Of a DNA stretch of 53,296 nucleotides, positions 45,564 to 53,296 are shown one piece after another. Numbering within the stretch: position 1 is the stretch's first letter; each line of letters starts with the position of its first letter. A program made the position numbers and the translations under genes. Origin of the DNA: Guyanagaster necrorhizus (taxonomy: Eukaryota > Basidiomycota > Agaricomycetes > Agaricales > Physalacriaceae); NCBI RefSeq assembly GCF_019112545.1, contig NW_025064896.1:203466-256761 (forward strand), written 5' to 3'. The notes under the pieces are model-generated. The model was given only the letters and a program-made list of their open reading frames with translations. It did not search any database and was not told the origin of the DNA.

Positions 45564-45982
45564 TGTTAGGCCCAAGCGTCACGTGCAGTTAGTCACGTGA
45601 TAAACGATTGCACCTCGCACTTCGGGTGATCAATCGAGTCCACGAGTCTGACTACCTGCGGTGTGTCACAAGGCTGTAGAAAGCAGCTCGAGAGTAGAAT
45701 GGTATAAATAAACTTTAGCTCGAGGCTGGGGTATACCAGCGAGAGCTACCGGTCTTAAATACTGTACAGGTAATGCTAATAATACGACTACTTATTGTGT
45801 CGGTCTGTGTCCATGGTGCCCGTTGCCCTTGGGCATCGTTGTTGTACATAAAAGGGTCATTGTGCGTTAGCGAGCATTCCGGTATCTAGGCGGTTCGGTT
45901 GTGCTTACTAAGCCCTTCTCACGGTTTCGTGCTAAGCGTAAATAGGAGTAAAAAGGAAAGAAAAAAGGGGAAAATCGTAACA
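45564..45982 (-). mobile_element. 3' LTR of the young element, 419 bp
   Basis: Ends TGTTA/TAACA. On the minus strand U3 is about 45982-45728 and R-U5 about 45727-45564. Contains two CACGTG palindromes (45580-45585 and 45594-45599) in the U5 part. Confidence 0.95.
45754..45761 (-). promoter_or_regulatory. LTR TATA box and predicted RNA start
   Basis: TATTTAAG on the minus strand. The A at 45727, 34 bases downstream, begins AGCCTCGAGCTAA, which is exactly complementary to the primer site next to the 5' LTR. In self-priming elements that stretch is the 5' end of the RNA, so the TATA distance and the complementarity agree. Confidence 0.65.
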
Positions 45983-45992
45983 TTACCCCCTC
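45983..45992 (-). other. Polypurine tract
   Basis: GAGGGGGTAA on the minus strand, directly before the 3' LTR; primer for plus-strand DNA synthesis. Confidence 0.8.
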
Positions 45993-46016
45993 GTTTAAGA
46001 CCATCGTCCCGATGGT

Positions 46017-49000
46017 TTAATTAAGGGAAAGCTCATAATCATGTATGGCTGTGTCCGCGTTCATGTATTTTTCGTTAACCCACTGGTTAGATTCTGGGCC
46101 GTAACCCTTCCAGCTGACGAGGTAATCGACCGTTGTCGTCATACCGCCTCCCTTTGCTTTGACGCGCCGGAGTTTGTGATCCAGGACTTGGTCGATTTCG
46201 AAATGTTCTTCGTCGTCAATTAAGTCTGGCAGTGGCGGAGGTGGTCGTTCCTGGTTAGGAAATGCTGGTGCTATGTACGGGTTTAATAGGGTTTCGTTGA
46301 AGACGTCGTGAATTTTCCAGGTAATTGGTAAGCGTAATTTATATGCGCTTGTTCCGACGGCTTTGATGACTGTGAACGGTCCCGTTCGTTTGTCATCAAG
46401 TTTCTTTTTTGGCCGTGGTAGATGGAGGTTTGTCGTGTCCAACCATACTTTGTCGTTTGGTTGATATACGCGACTCGGCCGTCGGTGTTTGTCGTAGCTT
46501 CTTTTCATTGATGCTGCGGCCTTTTCTAGCGCTGTTTTTGTCTCCTTATGAATCTTTTCCATGTCAGCTGCGAAGTTTGATGAAGCGGGTGTTGTGGTTC
46601 GGACGCGAGTGGTTTGTGTGACGTGTGGGTGATATCCGTGGTTCACAAAGAATGGCGTTTTCCCCGTAGCGGAATGTATCCGGTTGTTATGTTGAAAGGC
46701 TGCCAATGCGAGCCATTCTGTCCAGTCATCCTGTCGATAGTTGATGAAGAGTCGTAGATACTTTTCGATCTCTTGATTTACGCGTTCTGTTTGCCCATCT
46801 GTTTGGGGGTGATAGGCGGTAGACGCGTTTTGTTTGATGTTTAGGATGCGGTATAAGTCGGTTATGAATTTTGAGACGAATTGAGGCCCCCTATCTGAGA
46901 TGATAACTTGGGGCATCCCATGCTTGGCATACACTTCGTCTCGGAGGATTTTGGCCCACCCTTCGGAGTTTAATTCCGTGGAGCATGGGACTGGGATAAT
47001 TGCCTTGGAGAATCGATCCACGATTACAAGTATTGCGTCGTACCCATTGCATTCGGGTAGTCCAGTGATCATGTCGACCGAGATGTGTGTCCAAGGGGCC
47101 GATGGTACTTCGTTAGGATGTAACGGTGCTGCTCGAGCTTGTGTGGAAGACTTCCCTCGTTGGCAGGCTTCGCAGGCCTTTACGTATGCTGTTATATCGT
47201 TTCCTAGTTTCGGCCACCAGTACTCTCGGAGTACGAGCTCCTTGGTCTTGGCGACACCCGGGTGTCCTGCTGTTATGTGGTCATGGCAGGTGGCGATAAT
47301 TTCGCCGCGTAGTTGATGGTCCTGGGGAACATAGATGCGTCCGTCATAATGGATTAATCCATCCTTTTTTGTCATTCCCCGCTCATGGTTTAGTGAGGGA
47401 GCCACCCTTTGGTCCCATTTGCAACTGTCTCGTGTCGCGCTTTTGATCCGTTCATGAATCTCCTCTTCTGTCGGCATCATCATGGCTCGGAAGTGTTCCG
47501 GCCTTAGTAGTGTTACTCCCGTGTTGTCCGCTCCCCCTTGATCGTGGTCTGCTCGTCGGCTCAGTAAGTCGGCTTTCTTGTTGGCTGTTCCTGCCTTGTG
47601 ATGCAGGGTGTACTGATATTGACTGAGCTCAGTTACCCAACGTGCTTGTCGTCGATTGAGTTTCTGTGGCTGTCGGAAGTAACGTAGGTTCTGGTGATCT
47701 GTCCAGACTTCGAACGTTTCTTCGGCGCCAATAAGGTAGTGTCGCCACTCTTCAAGGGCGAGCATAATAGCAAGCAATTCCTTGTCGTAGATTTCGTAGT
47801 TTCGTTCTGTTGTGGTTAAAGCCTTGGAGAGGAACGCGACGGGCCGCCACTTCCCGTCCTGTTCTTGGGAGAGGACGGCTCCTATTGCTCCCTCACTGGA
47901 GTCGGCTTCCACTCGGAACTTCCCTTCTTGGGTGGGAATGGCTAGTATCACGTCTTCTGCCAGTCGTCGTTTAAGGTTATGGAAGGCGGTCTGCTGAGAG
48001 AGTCCCCATTGCCAGGGAGCATTGCCCGTTAGTTGTGTCATTGGGCGGACGATTTTGCTGTAGTCGCGGATGAATCGTCGATAAAAGTTCGCGAACCCAA
48101 GGAATGATTGTAATTCCTTTTTCTTGGTGGGCTCCGGCCATTCGGCGACCCCTGCTACTTTTATCGGGTCCATTCGTATGCTTCCTTCGCTGATGATTAC
48201 GCCAAGGTACTCCGTTTCCACCACCTCGAACTCGCACTTTTCTGCTTTGAGGAATAGTTTGTGTTTCCTCATCAGGGCTAGTACCTCTCGTACTAGTTCT
48301 CGGTGTTCTGCCTTCGTTTTTGATATAATTAGAATGTCATCGAGGTAAATTGTCACCTTTCCGGTGGAGATGAGGTTTTTAAAGATGTCGTTCATCATCC
48401 ATTGAAAGGTGGCGGGGGAGTTCGTGAGTCCGAAGAACATTACTGTTGGCTCGAACAGTCCCCGATTGGTGCGGAAGGCGGCCTTCCATTCGTCCCCCTC
48501 CTTGATTCGGACGTTATTATATCCCCATCGTACATCGAGTTTGGTATAATATTTGGCGCCCCGAAGCTTGTCCATTAGTTCCGAGATTAGGGGTAATGGA
48601 TAACGGTTTTTAATGGTCATCTCATTAAGCTTTCGATAGTCTTGGACGGGCCGGAGCTTTCCATCCTTCTTTTTGACAAAGAAGAAGGGGGAGGCCATGG
48701 GAGATTTCGAGGGGTGGATCCTTCCGGTGGATAGGTTCTCTTCCAGGAATTTGTCTAGTTCCTGCTGCTCCTGGTAACCGAGGGGATAGGTTTTACAGTC
48801 CAAGTTGGCGTTGGCATTAGGGATTAGCTCGATAGCATGGTCCCAGGGCTTTGGGGGAGGTAACTCGTCGAAACTCTCCTTCTCAAAGAGATCCCTATAG
48901 TCTCGTGCCCACTCGGGTACCATTTCCTCAAACGTCTTCTCGTCCCTTCCCTGATTTGCTTTGGCGGCCATATCATTTGCATGGTGAATGGCTCGTATGT

Positions 49001-49910
49001 GGATCTCCTTCTGGAGGTCCACTGCAAGTATCGTTTCCCCATCCTCCATCTCCTCATCCCACCGGTCCTCCGGATCCTCGTCTGGTAATTCGAACGGGAT
49101 CTTCCTGCATCTGCACCTGGCGAAGGTGATCCGACCGGTTTTCCAATTGATCAGCGGGTTGTGGCGGATCAGCCAGTCGTGACCGAGGAAGAGTTCTTTG
49201 GTACCGAGGTCGGTCACTGCCAAGTCGATCCGTTCGGAGTGGTCTCCAATGGTCAACCTGAGTTCGACGAATTCTGTGATAGAACCGGCCTGGTTCTTTG
49301 TTCCGTCGGCATTATAGACTGGTATTGGTGCGGCTGTCGCCCTTGTGGGTAGATGGTGTTGTTCGACGAAGGCTCGATTAATCGAGCTCCCCGTGCAACC
49401 ACTGTCGATTAGGGCGGTCACTTGATGCATGGCGCGGGAAGTCAGCACCTCAATCTGTCCCTTCGTGGTTAGATCTCGCCCAGGGGTCTTTGCCCGTAAG
49501 ATGTACTTCTTGGGCCCCCAGAGTTCGTCCAACCATTCAAGGGCCCGATTGCATTCGGATTTTCTGATCCCTTCGATCAGATCGTCTACCACTTCTTCGG
49601 CCCTAGTCCGATGGATCCAGTTTCGAAGTACGGCTATTGCCGTGGCTTCGTCCTTGGCATCCCTGATGGCCCTCCATGTCCATTCAGTATCGAATGGTTT
49701 GAGCCACGTGGTAGGACTCTCTGTCCTTGTTCGGCCTATAGGCGTTTGAGTTCCTTTTTGCGATTCATTGGTGTGTTTGGTGAATGACTGGGGTATATTC
49801 GAATGCGTAGTAGGCGACATGGATGTAACTACAGGAGCACTATCAGTCCGACTAGCGGCTGTCACTGACACACCATTAGGTCCTTTGGCCAGCCCAGTGG
49901 AATTGCTCAC
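46017..49910 (-). CDS. pol: Ty3/gypsy Pol polyprotein with C-terminal chromodomain
   Basis: One uninterrupted frame of about 1297 residues. In order: aspartic protease with ALIDSGCTGSS (D169; DSG in place of DTG); reverse transcriptase with TKLDVRWGYNNVRI (D459) and YLDDILI (522-525); RNase H with VEADSSEGAIG (D670), YDKELLAI (E711), WTDHQNLRYF (D738) and ADLLSRR (D781); integrase with an H2C2 zinc site (HDHITAGH... and CEACQRGK, C913/C916), VDMITGLP (D946), SDRGPQF (D1006) and NQEIEKY (E1049); then SWKGYGPESNQW, the core of a chromodomain, near the end. All catalytic residues are present, so the enzyme set looks active. The frame overlaps the end of gag at GTGA (shifted -1) and has no ATG there; the first ATG is residue 31. 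The chromodomain probably steers integration to marked chromatin, as in chromoviruses generally. Confidence 0.95.
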   Translation of the reverse strand: MSNSTGLAKGPNGVSVTAASRTDSAPVVTSMSPTTHSNIPQSFTKHTNESQKGTQTPIGRTRTESPTTWLKPFDTEWTWRAIRDAKDEATAIAVLRNWIHRTRAEEVVDDLIEGIRKSECNRALEWLDELWGPKKYILRAKTPGRDLTTKGQIEVLTSRAMHQVTALIDSGCTGSSINRAFVEQHHLPTRATAAPIPVYNADGTKNQAGSITEFVELRLTIGDHSERIDLAVTDLGTKELFLGHDWLIRHNPLINWKTGRITFARCRCRKIPFELPDEDPEDRWDEEMEDGETILAVDLQKEIHIRAIHHANDMAAKANQGRDEKTFEEMVPEWARDYRDLFEKESFDELPPPKPWDHAIELIPNANANLDCKTYPLGYQEQQELDKFLEENLSTGRIHPSKSPMASPFFFVKKKDGKLRPVQDYRKLNEMTIKNRYPLPLISELMDKLRGAKYYTKLDVRWGYNNVRIKEGDEWKAAFRTNRGLFEPTVMFFGLTNSPATFQWMMNDIFKNLISTGKVTIYLDDILIISKTKAEHRELVREVLALMRKHKLFLKAEKCEFEVVETEYLGVIISEGSIRMDPIKVAGVAEWPEPTKKKELQSFLGFANFYRRFIRDYSKIVRPMTQLTGNAPWQWGLSQQTAFHNLKRRLAEDVILAIPTQEGKFRVEADSSEGAIGAVLSQEQDGKWRPVAFLSKALTTTERNYEIYDKELLAIMLALEEWRHYLIGAEETFEVWTDHQNLRYFRQPQKLNRRQARWVTELSQYQYTLHHKAGTANKKADLLSRRADHDQGGADNTGVTLLRPEHFRAMMMPTEEEIHERIKSATRDSCKWDQRVAPSLNHERGMTKKDGLIHYDGRIYVPQDHQLRGEIIATCHDHITAGHPGVAKTKELVLREYWWPKLGNDITAYVKACEACQRGKSSTQARAAPLHPNEVPSAPWTHISVDMITGLPECNGYDAILVIVDRFSKAIIPVPCSTELNSEGWAKILRDEVYAKHGMPQVIISDRGPQFVSKFITDLYRILNIKQNASTAYHPQTDGQTERVNQEIEKYLRLFINYRQDDWTEWLALAAFQHNNRIHSATGKTPFFVNHGYHPHVTQTTRVRTTTPASSNFAADMEKIHKETKTALEKAAASMKRSYDKHRRPSRVYQPNDKVWLDTTNLHLPRPKKKLDDKRTGPFTVIKAVGTSAYKLRLPITWKIHDVFNETLLNPYIAPAFPNQERPPPPLPDLIDDEEHFEIDQVLDHKLRRVKAKGGGMTTTVDYLVSWKGYGPESNQWVNEKYMNADTAIHDYELSLN

Positions 49911-52900
49911 TGGCTGGCCCCGTCTTTTACTTCCTCAATCTTGGTCTCCTTCCCAAGGTCCTCTTCTTCCTTTTGGAGCTCGGCGATCTGTGCCCGTATG
50001 TCTTCTCGGGTTCTTTTCTTCTTCGGGCAGTCCTTTGCCATGTGCCCCTTCTGCCCGCAATTGAAACACTTTCCTTCCTTCTTTAGGCGATCGATGTCCA
50101 TTGGCTTCCCGGTCCCGGTGTAAGTCGTGCCGGTTCCGGTTTTCTGTGCGCTATATGTCGAGGTGGTGGCGGACGAGGGGCCCGGGGATTTTCCGGCAGT
50201 TTGCCCCGACTTGTTCGGGGTTGGCGGGGCTGGCTTCTTGGAATATTCCTGCAGCGTCGTCGCCTCCGCTTTCTGCCTTTGTCGCTCCTTGTACATCTCG
50301 ATGATCCTTTCCTTCCATTCATCGTAGCCGACGGGCATCAGCATCTTGACACCCATCGCTGAGATCATCGTGAGGTATGAGGAGGGGACCCCTCGTTTGA
50401 GCGCCTCTACCATCCTTCCGTCGTTTGCGGTATCCTCCCTGATGCCGGCGAGTTTCGCGAGGCGTTCTAGCTCGTCGAAGTAGTCTGTCGCCGCCTTATC
50501 TCCCATTTTGTATTCCTTGATCTTTTGTTTGTGAACTTCTTGTACTGCAGGATCAATGAATTTGTCGTTTAGCATCCGCTTGAATACCGGCCACGAGGGA
50601 TATCGGTAATGCTCCCTGGTGGCGGATCGGAAGTTCGGGGAGATAAGAATCCACCATGTTTTGGCCTTGTCTTCCAGGTATGAGGTGGCAAACGCGACCT
50701 TGTTCATGTCGGTGCCGATGTACCCAATGTAGACTTCGAAGTATTGCTCGCAGTCTACCAGGAAGCGGTCGATGTCGTCTGAAGCCCCCTTGAAGGGGCG
50801 GGGCTTTCGGAGAAGATCGGGGTGGCATTGCAGAACTTGGGCGTTATGAGGTAGCGCCCCCATCGGGTTGGGCCATTCGTCGAAGGGCGGTTGTTTCCAT
50901 TCCGTGGGTGGTCCGGGGAAGGAATGGAGGGAACCGTCGTCGGCGACCGGACTTCCTTTTGGGTCGGTTATTCGAACGATCACCCCGTCCCGGACCATGA
51001 ATCCGAGGCGGACCGCCTCGGGGTCGTCTCGAATGGGGTCCTTTCCACTTGATTCTGCTTGGTCAGGGGGAGGCTGCCCGCCGAGGAGCCAGCTTCCTTT
51101 GCCGGTCCAGGGGTTTCGGGTTTGAGCGGCTTGCCATGTCGGCCGGTTTCTTGTACGGATGAGCCGTGAAGCCGTACTTCGGATAGACGGGTTGTCGTCG
51201 GCCCAGCTCCGAATTGAGGGGGCGACGTAAACGGCTCGTCTTGGTGGGGCGGGGGGGGTACGCGGCATTGGTGCCGGTACTCTTGATTTGTTATCGGGCC
51301 GATATGGGGGAATCGGCATGAGGGGGTCTTCTGGATGCCGTCGCCCATATTCCTTCCATGCGTATTCCGTTGCGGCATACTGTAAGATTTTTTCTTTTTC
51401 GGTACCTGGTGCGTACCTATACTCAAGTCCTAAGGACGTCGCTTGCCAGCGCGCGTCCTGCCATAAGTAGTTCCTGCCCTGCTCGTACAATTCTTGGTAC
51501 TCCTTCCCCCTGGCCCTTTCAATTTCTTCTCGCAGTGCTTCTTCGTCTGTTTCTTCCCCTGCTCGTTCCAGTCGTCGTTGATATGGGTCATCACTGCCCT
51601 CGTCGTCCTCCTCGTCGCCCTCGTCCCCGCTGTCCCCTTCCTCGAGGAGGGAACTGACGGGCTGGTCGAAGATAGACGGCGCGGCTGGTCGAAGGGTCGT
51701 CGGGGACCCTTCCGTTGATTTGGGTGCTAGTCCCTTCGTCTCCTTGGTCACTGGTTCGGGCGATGGGAGGGCTCCTAAGTCGACTATAGCGCGTTCCGCC
51801 GCGCGCTCTTGTCTCCTCCAGTTCTCGGCTATAGATGCCGAAGAGTCGCTGGAACTCGGGATTGAGGAATTGTCGGGCGACCCTACTGCCCAGGAACCGC
51901 TGGAGAGCCCTGTCGGGGACGTGGGCATTGTCGGGTACTCGGAGCCCGTAGGCTCCGAGGACTGAGTCGGCGTCGGAGGAGATGGTATCGGTGCGGGCAG
52001 GGTACTCAAGGTCGACGGCCCGAGGTCTTTCGGCATTTCCTCGCCGGATTGCCTCGTCCCAACTGACGATGCTGGCGGGTCCTGTCCATGGGTCATCGTC
52101 CGAGTCGGGCTCTCGGAAGGGGGACCCAGCGTCGGTGCGGAGCTCATACTCCCTAGGGGAAGCAGACCCCATTCTTTCGATCTCCTCCATTCTTCTCTGC
52201 TCTCTTCCCTGCCTGTCATACTCTGCGGCCTCGTACTGCTCGCGGGCCTCTTCGCGGACATAGTCGGCGAGCTCCTCTTGGGTTCGCCTGATTTCGTCCT
52301 CTCGGTGCTGATTCTGCTGTCATACGGCTTCGTCATAGTCGAAGGGAATGGTAAGGTCCCACTCCGGGAATATCCGGTGGATAATTCTTCTTGTGGCAGC
52401 TCTTCCCCTCTCGCTAGCGGTTTCGTTCTCGGGCTCACTCCCGACGTGGAGATGCCGGTAGGGATCCCCTGCTGCCGAGATAGCGATGTCCGCGTTGTCG
52501 TAGTCGGGGTGAATATCCCTTCCTCGTGGGTTATCGATCCCCAACCTGCTGACGGACGGGCTGGAGCCAGAGTCGGGCTCGGTGGGGGTTTCGGGGGGGT
52601 TCTGGGCGGGGTCGGGACTTTCGCGGGGTCCCGCAGCCATCCTAACGGCATCAAGGGAGTCCCGAGCATGGTTTCCAATCCCTGAGGGAATTGGGGAGGC
52701 GGGATGTTCGGGGGAGCCTGCTGGAGTGGCGTAATTGGAGACCTCGGTGGGCTCCTGAGTGACGTTCGTCGTCCACGGGTTCCGGAACCCTGTGAGAGCA
52801 GGGTGGCGGTCTCCGATGTGTCGTCGGGGGTGTTCGGGTCCTTCCTCCTCGTGAAGGCTCCTCTGATCCGGGTCGCTATTCCCGGCTTCTGGTACGGGTC

Positions 52901-52945
52901 CCCCTTGCGGGAAGAAGGACGTTCTGGCGGAGGGGGGGATGTCAT
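49907..52945 (-). CDS. gag: Ty3/gypsy Gag with CCHC zinc knuckle and long disordered N-terminus
   Basis: Up to 1012 residues. The C-terminal third is a retrotransposon Gag: capsid-like stretch with YLEDKAKTWWILISP and ATDYFDELERLAKLAG, and one zinc knuckle CFNCGQKGHMAKDC (about residues 960-973). Then a short Lys/Glu-rich tail. The first about 430 residues are Pro/Ser/Thr-rich and disordered. This part shares its DNA with another long frame (51591-53162) that looks more protein-like, so the real Gag start may be internal, somewhere near or after 51650. Gag packages the RNA and forms the intracellular particle. Confidence 0.85.
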   Translation of the reverse strand: MTSPPPPERPSSRKGDPYQKPGIATRIRGAFTRRKDPNTPDDTSETATLLSQGSGTRGRRTSLRSPPRSPITPLQQAPPNIPPPQFPQGLETMLGTPLMPLGWLRDPAKVPTPPRTPPKPPPSPTLAPARPSAGWGSITHEEGIFTPTTTTRTSLSRQQGIPTGISTSGVSPRTKPLARGEELPQEELSTGYSRSGTLPFPSTMTKPYDSRISTERTKSGEPKRSSPTMSAKRPASSTRPQSMTGREESREEWRRSKEWGLLPLGSMSSAPTLGPPSESPTRTMTHGQDPPASSVGTRQSGEEMPKDLGPSTLSTLPAPIPSPPTPTQSSEPTGSEYPTMPTSPTGLSSGSWAVGSPDNSSIPSSSDSSASIAENWRRQERAAERAIVDLGALPSPEPVTKETKGLAPKSTEGSPTTLRPAAPSIFDQPVSSLLEEGDSGDEGDEEDDEGSDDPYQRRLERAGEETDEEALREEIERARGKEYQELYEQGRNYLWQDARWQATSLGLEYRYAPGTEKEKILQYAATEYAWKEYGRRHPEDPLMPIPPYRPDNKSRVPAPMPRTPPAPPRRAVYVAPSIRSWADDNPSIRSTASRLIRTRNRPTWQAAQTRNPWTGKGSWLLGGQPPPDQAESSGKDPIRDDPEAVRLGFMVRDGVIVRITDPKGSPVADDGSLHSFPGPPTEWKQPPFDEWPNPMGALPHNAQVLQCHPDLLRKPRPFKGASDDIDRFLVDCEQYFEVYIGYIGTDMNKVAFATSYLEDKAKTWWILISPNFRSATREHYRYPSWPVFKRMLNDKFIDPAVQEVHKQKIKEYKMGDKAATDYFDELERLAKLAGIREDTANDGRMVEALKRGVPSSYLTMISAMGVKMLMPVGYDEWKERIIEMYKERQRQKAEATTLQEYSKKPAPPTPNKSGQTAGKSPGPSSATTSTYSAQKTGTGTTYTGTGKPMDIDRLKKEGKCFNCGQKGHMAKDCPKKKRTREDIRAQIAELQKEEEDLGKETKIEEVKDGASQ

Positions 52946-53162
52946 GGAAAGGGAAATCAGGGGTTACGTTGCGTAGGATGTGTTGAATCTGCTGGAATGC
53001 TTGGTAGTGCCTGACTATCCAAGCTGCTACTGACTGTCGTCCACGGCAGAGGGTGATGATAGCTAAGAGGCCGAGCAATGTTCCGATGATGGAAGCTATG
53101 AGCTCGAAGAAGTCGTGATTAAGATCGGCGGTTGTTACTGGAGGCATTCGGTTTCTCAGCAC
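51591..53162 (-). CDS. Second long frame overlapping gag, with membrane segment and one in-frame TGA
   Basis: Starts at ATG 53162, 42 bases after the 5' LTR, and is the first ATG after the primer site. It stays open for 280 codons to TGA at 52322-52320, then continues in the same frame for another 242 codons to 51591. The first part has a hydrophobic segment (about residues 20-38, ELIASIIGTLLGLLAIITL) followed by a basic RGRQ. The part after the TGA begins QQNQHREDEIRRTQEELADY, a Glu/Arg-rich helix-like run, continues with FLGSRVARQFLNPEFQRLFG and ends in an Arg/Gly-rich tail (RGRGQRGRGRRGGRRG), typical of RNA binding. It is in a different frame from gag over 1355 nt. Either gag proper starts later and this is an extra first ORF (with stop read-through or two separate products), or a mutation has split an originally single frame. 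Family unknown. Confidence 0.6.
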
Positions 53163-53189
53163 AATTGGGCTTGAGAAAGGGAACGAGGA

Positions 53190-53202
53190 AGCCTCGAGCT
53201 AA
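53190..53202 (-). other. Primer-binding site of self-priming type
   Basis: One base inside the 5' LTR, the minus strand reads TTAGCTCGAGGCT. It is not complementary to a tRNA 3' end (no TGG), but over all 13 bases to AGCCTCGAGCTAA in the LTR (45727-45715), the predicted start of the RNA. Confidence 0.75.
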
Positions 53203-53203
53203 T

Positions 53204-53296
53204 TGTTAGGCCCAAGCGTCACGTGCAGTTAGTCACGTGATAAACGATTGCACCTCGCACTTCGGGTGATCAATCGAGTCCACGAGTCTGACTACC
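53204..53296 (-). mobile_element. 5' LTR of the young element (partial)
   Basis: First 93 bases in + orientation (U5 end) identical to 45564-45656; the remainder is beyond the window. Confidence 0.95.

Larger units (their letters stand above)
45564..53296 (-). mobile_element. Young, nearly complete Ty3/gypsy chromovirus (runs off the window)
   Basis: Order on the minus strand: 5' LTR (from beyond 53296 to 53204), primer site, long leader frame overlapping gag, gag, pol with chromodomain, polypurine tract, 3' LTR. The 93 visible bases of the 5' LTR are identical to 45564-45656 of the 3' LTR, so insertion was recent. CpG content is normal, in contrast to the old copy it interrupts. The second copy of the target duplication is outside the window (the left one would be CTGAT). 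Confidence 0.95.

Noticed and set aside
51591..53162. The overlapping frame as a retroviral envelope gene
   Set aside because: An env gene would lie after pol and have a signal peptide and cysteine-rich ectodomain; here there is one membrane segment near the start followed by disordered and Arg/Gly-rich sequence.
46017..53296. Long plus-strand frames across the young element
   Set aside because: They are shadows of gag and pol on the other strand; no motif of their own.
1..53296. CRISPR arrays, operons, bacterial origins
   Set aside because: Nothing of the kind seen; spliceosomal introns and fungal retroelements show this is eukaryotic nuclear DNA.

Overview
This is a nuclear fungal window, most likely from an agaricomycete (mushroom-forming basidiomycete). 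The genes have many very short introns (about 45-66 bp, GT..AG), occur on both strands and are not in operons. The repeats are LTR retrotransposons of fungal type, and the older ones have almost no CpG left. Recognised families (fungal APH-like kinase, TKL-type kinase relics, secreted small cupredoxins, myo-inositol oxygenase, DHA-type MFS transporter) are typical of that group. Species was not determined.

Layout. 1-347: 3' end of a Ty1/copia element (end of RNase H, polypurine tract, 209-bp LTR). 350-2990: little that is certain. 2995-5178 (+): multi-exon MFS transporter. 5445-6010 and 8993-10450: two copies of one segment. The right copy holds a complete fungal APH-family gene (9068-9975); the left copy lost most of it by an internal deletion. 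Between them is an unknown polytopic membrane protein (6354-7565, -). 10.5-11.35 kb is a CpG-poor patch. 11.64-12.37 kb is a decayed membrane-protein gene, and 12436-12480 is a perfect 20-bp hairpin. 13157-13744 is a lone retroelement RNase H.

15.48-18.01 kb and 29.58-32.43 kb are a second, larger duplication. Each copy has a broken TKL-type protein kinase (+) followed convergently by an intact cupredoxin gene (-) with its upstream flank. Between the copies lie an intact nine-exon myo-inositol oxygenase gene (19351-20688, -) and a gene-poor stretch (24.6-28.2 kb) holding about six short tRNA-like sequences with pol III A and B boxes. 34268-35497 (-) encodes an unknown acidic, probably nuclear protein.

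36.8-45.56 kb is almost free of CpG. Its right part is an old Ty3/gypsy copy (3' LTR 43262-43706 plus pol pieces) interrupted by a solo LTR with a CTGTT target duplication. A young Ty3/gypsy chromovirus (45564 to beyond the end) is inserted into that old copy. Its pol is intact (PR-RT-RNaseH-IN-chromodomain), its Gag has a CCHC knuckle, and the 93 visible bases of the 5' LTR are identical to the 3' LTR. It shows two notable features. The primer-binding site is complementary to the predicted 5' end of the element's own RNA (Tf1/sushi-type self-priming). A second long reading frame, with a membrane segment and one in-frame TGA, overlaps the first 1.35 kb of gag.

The cellular genes do not form an obvious pathway. 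The window is best read as a repeat-rich, duplicating region with scattered metabolic, transport and secreted-protein genes. Splice models were worked out by eye; those for inositol oxygenase, both cupredoxins, the APH gene and the acidic protein keep frame throughout.
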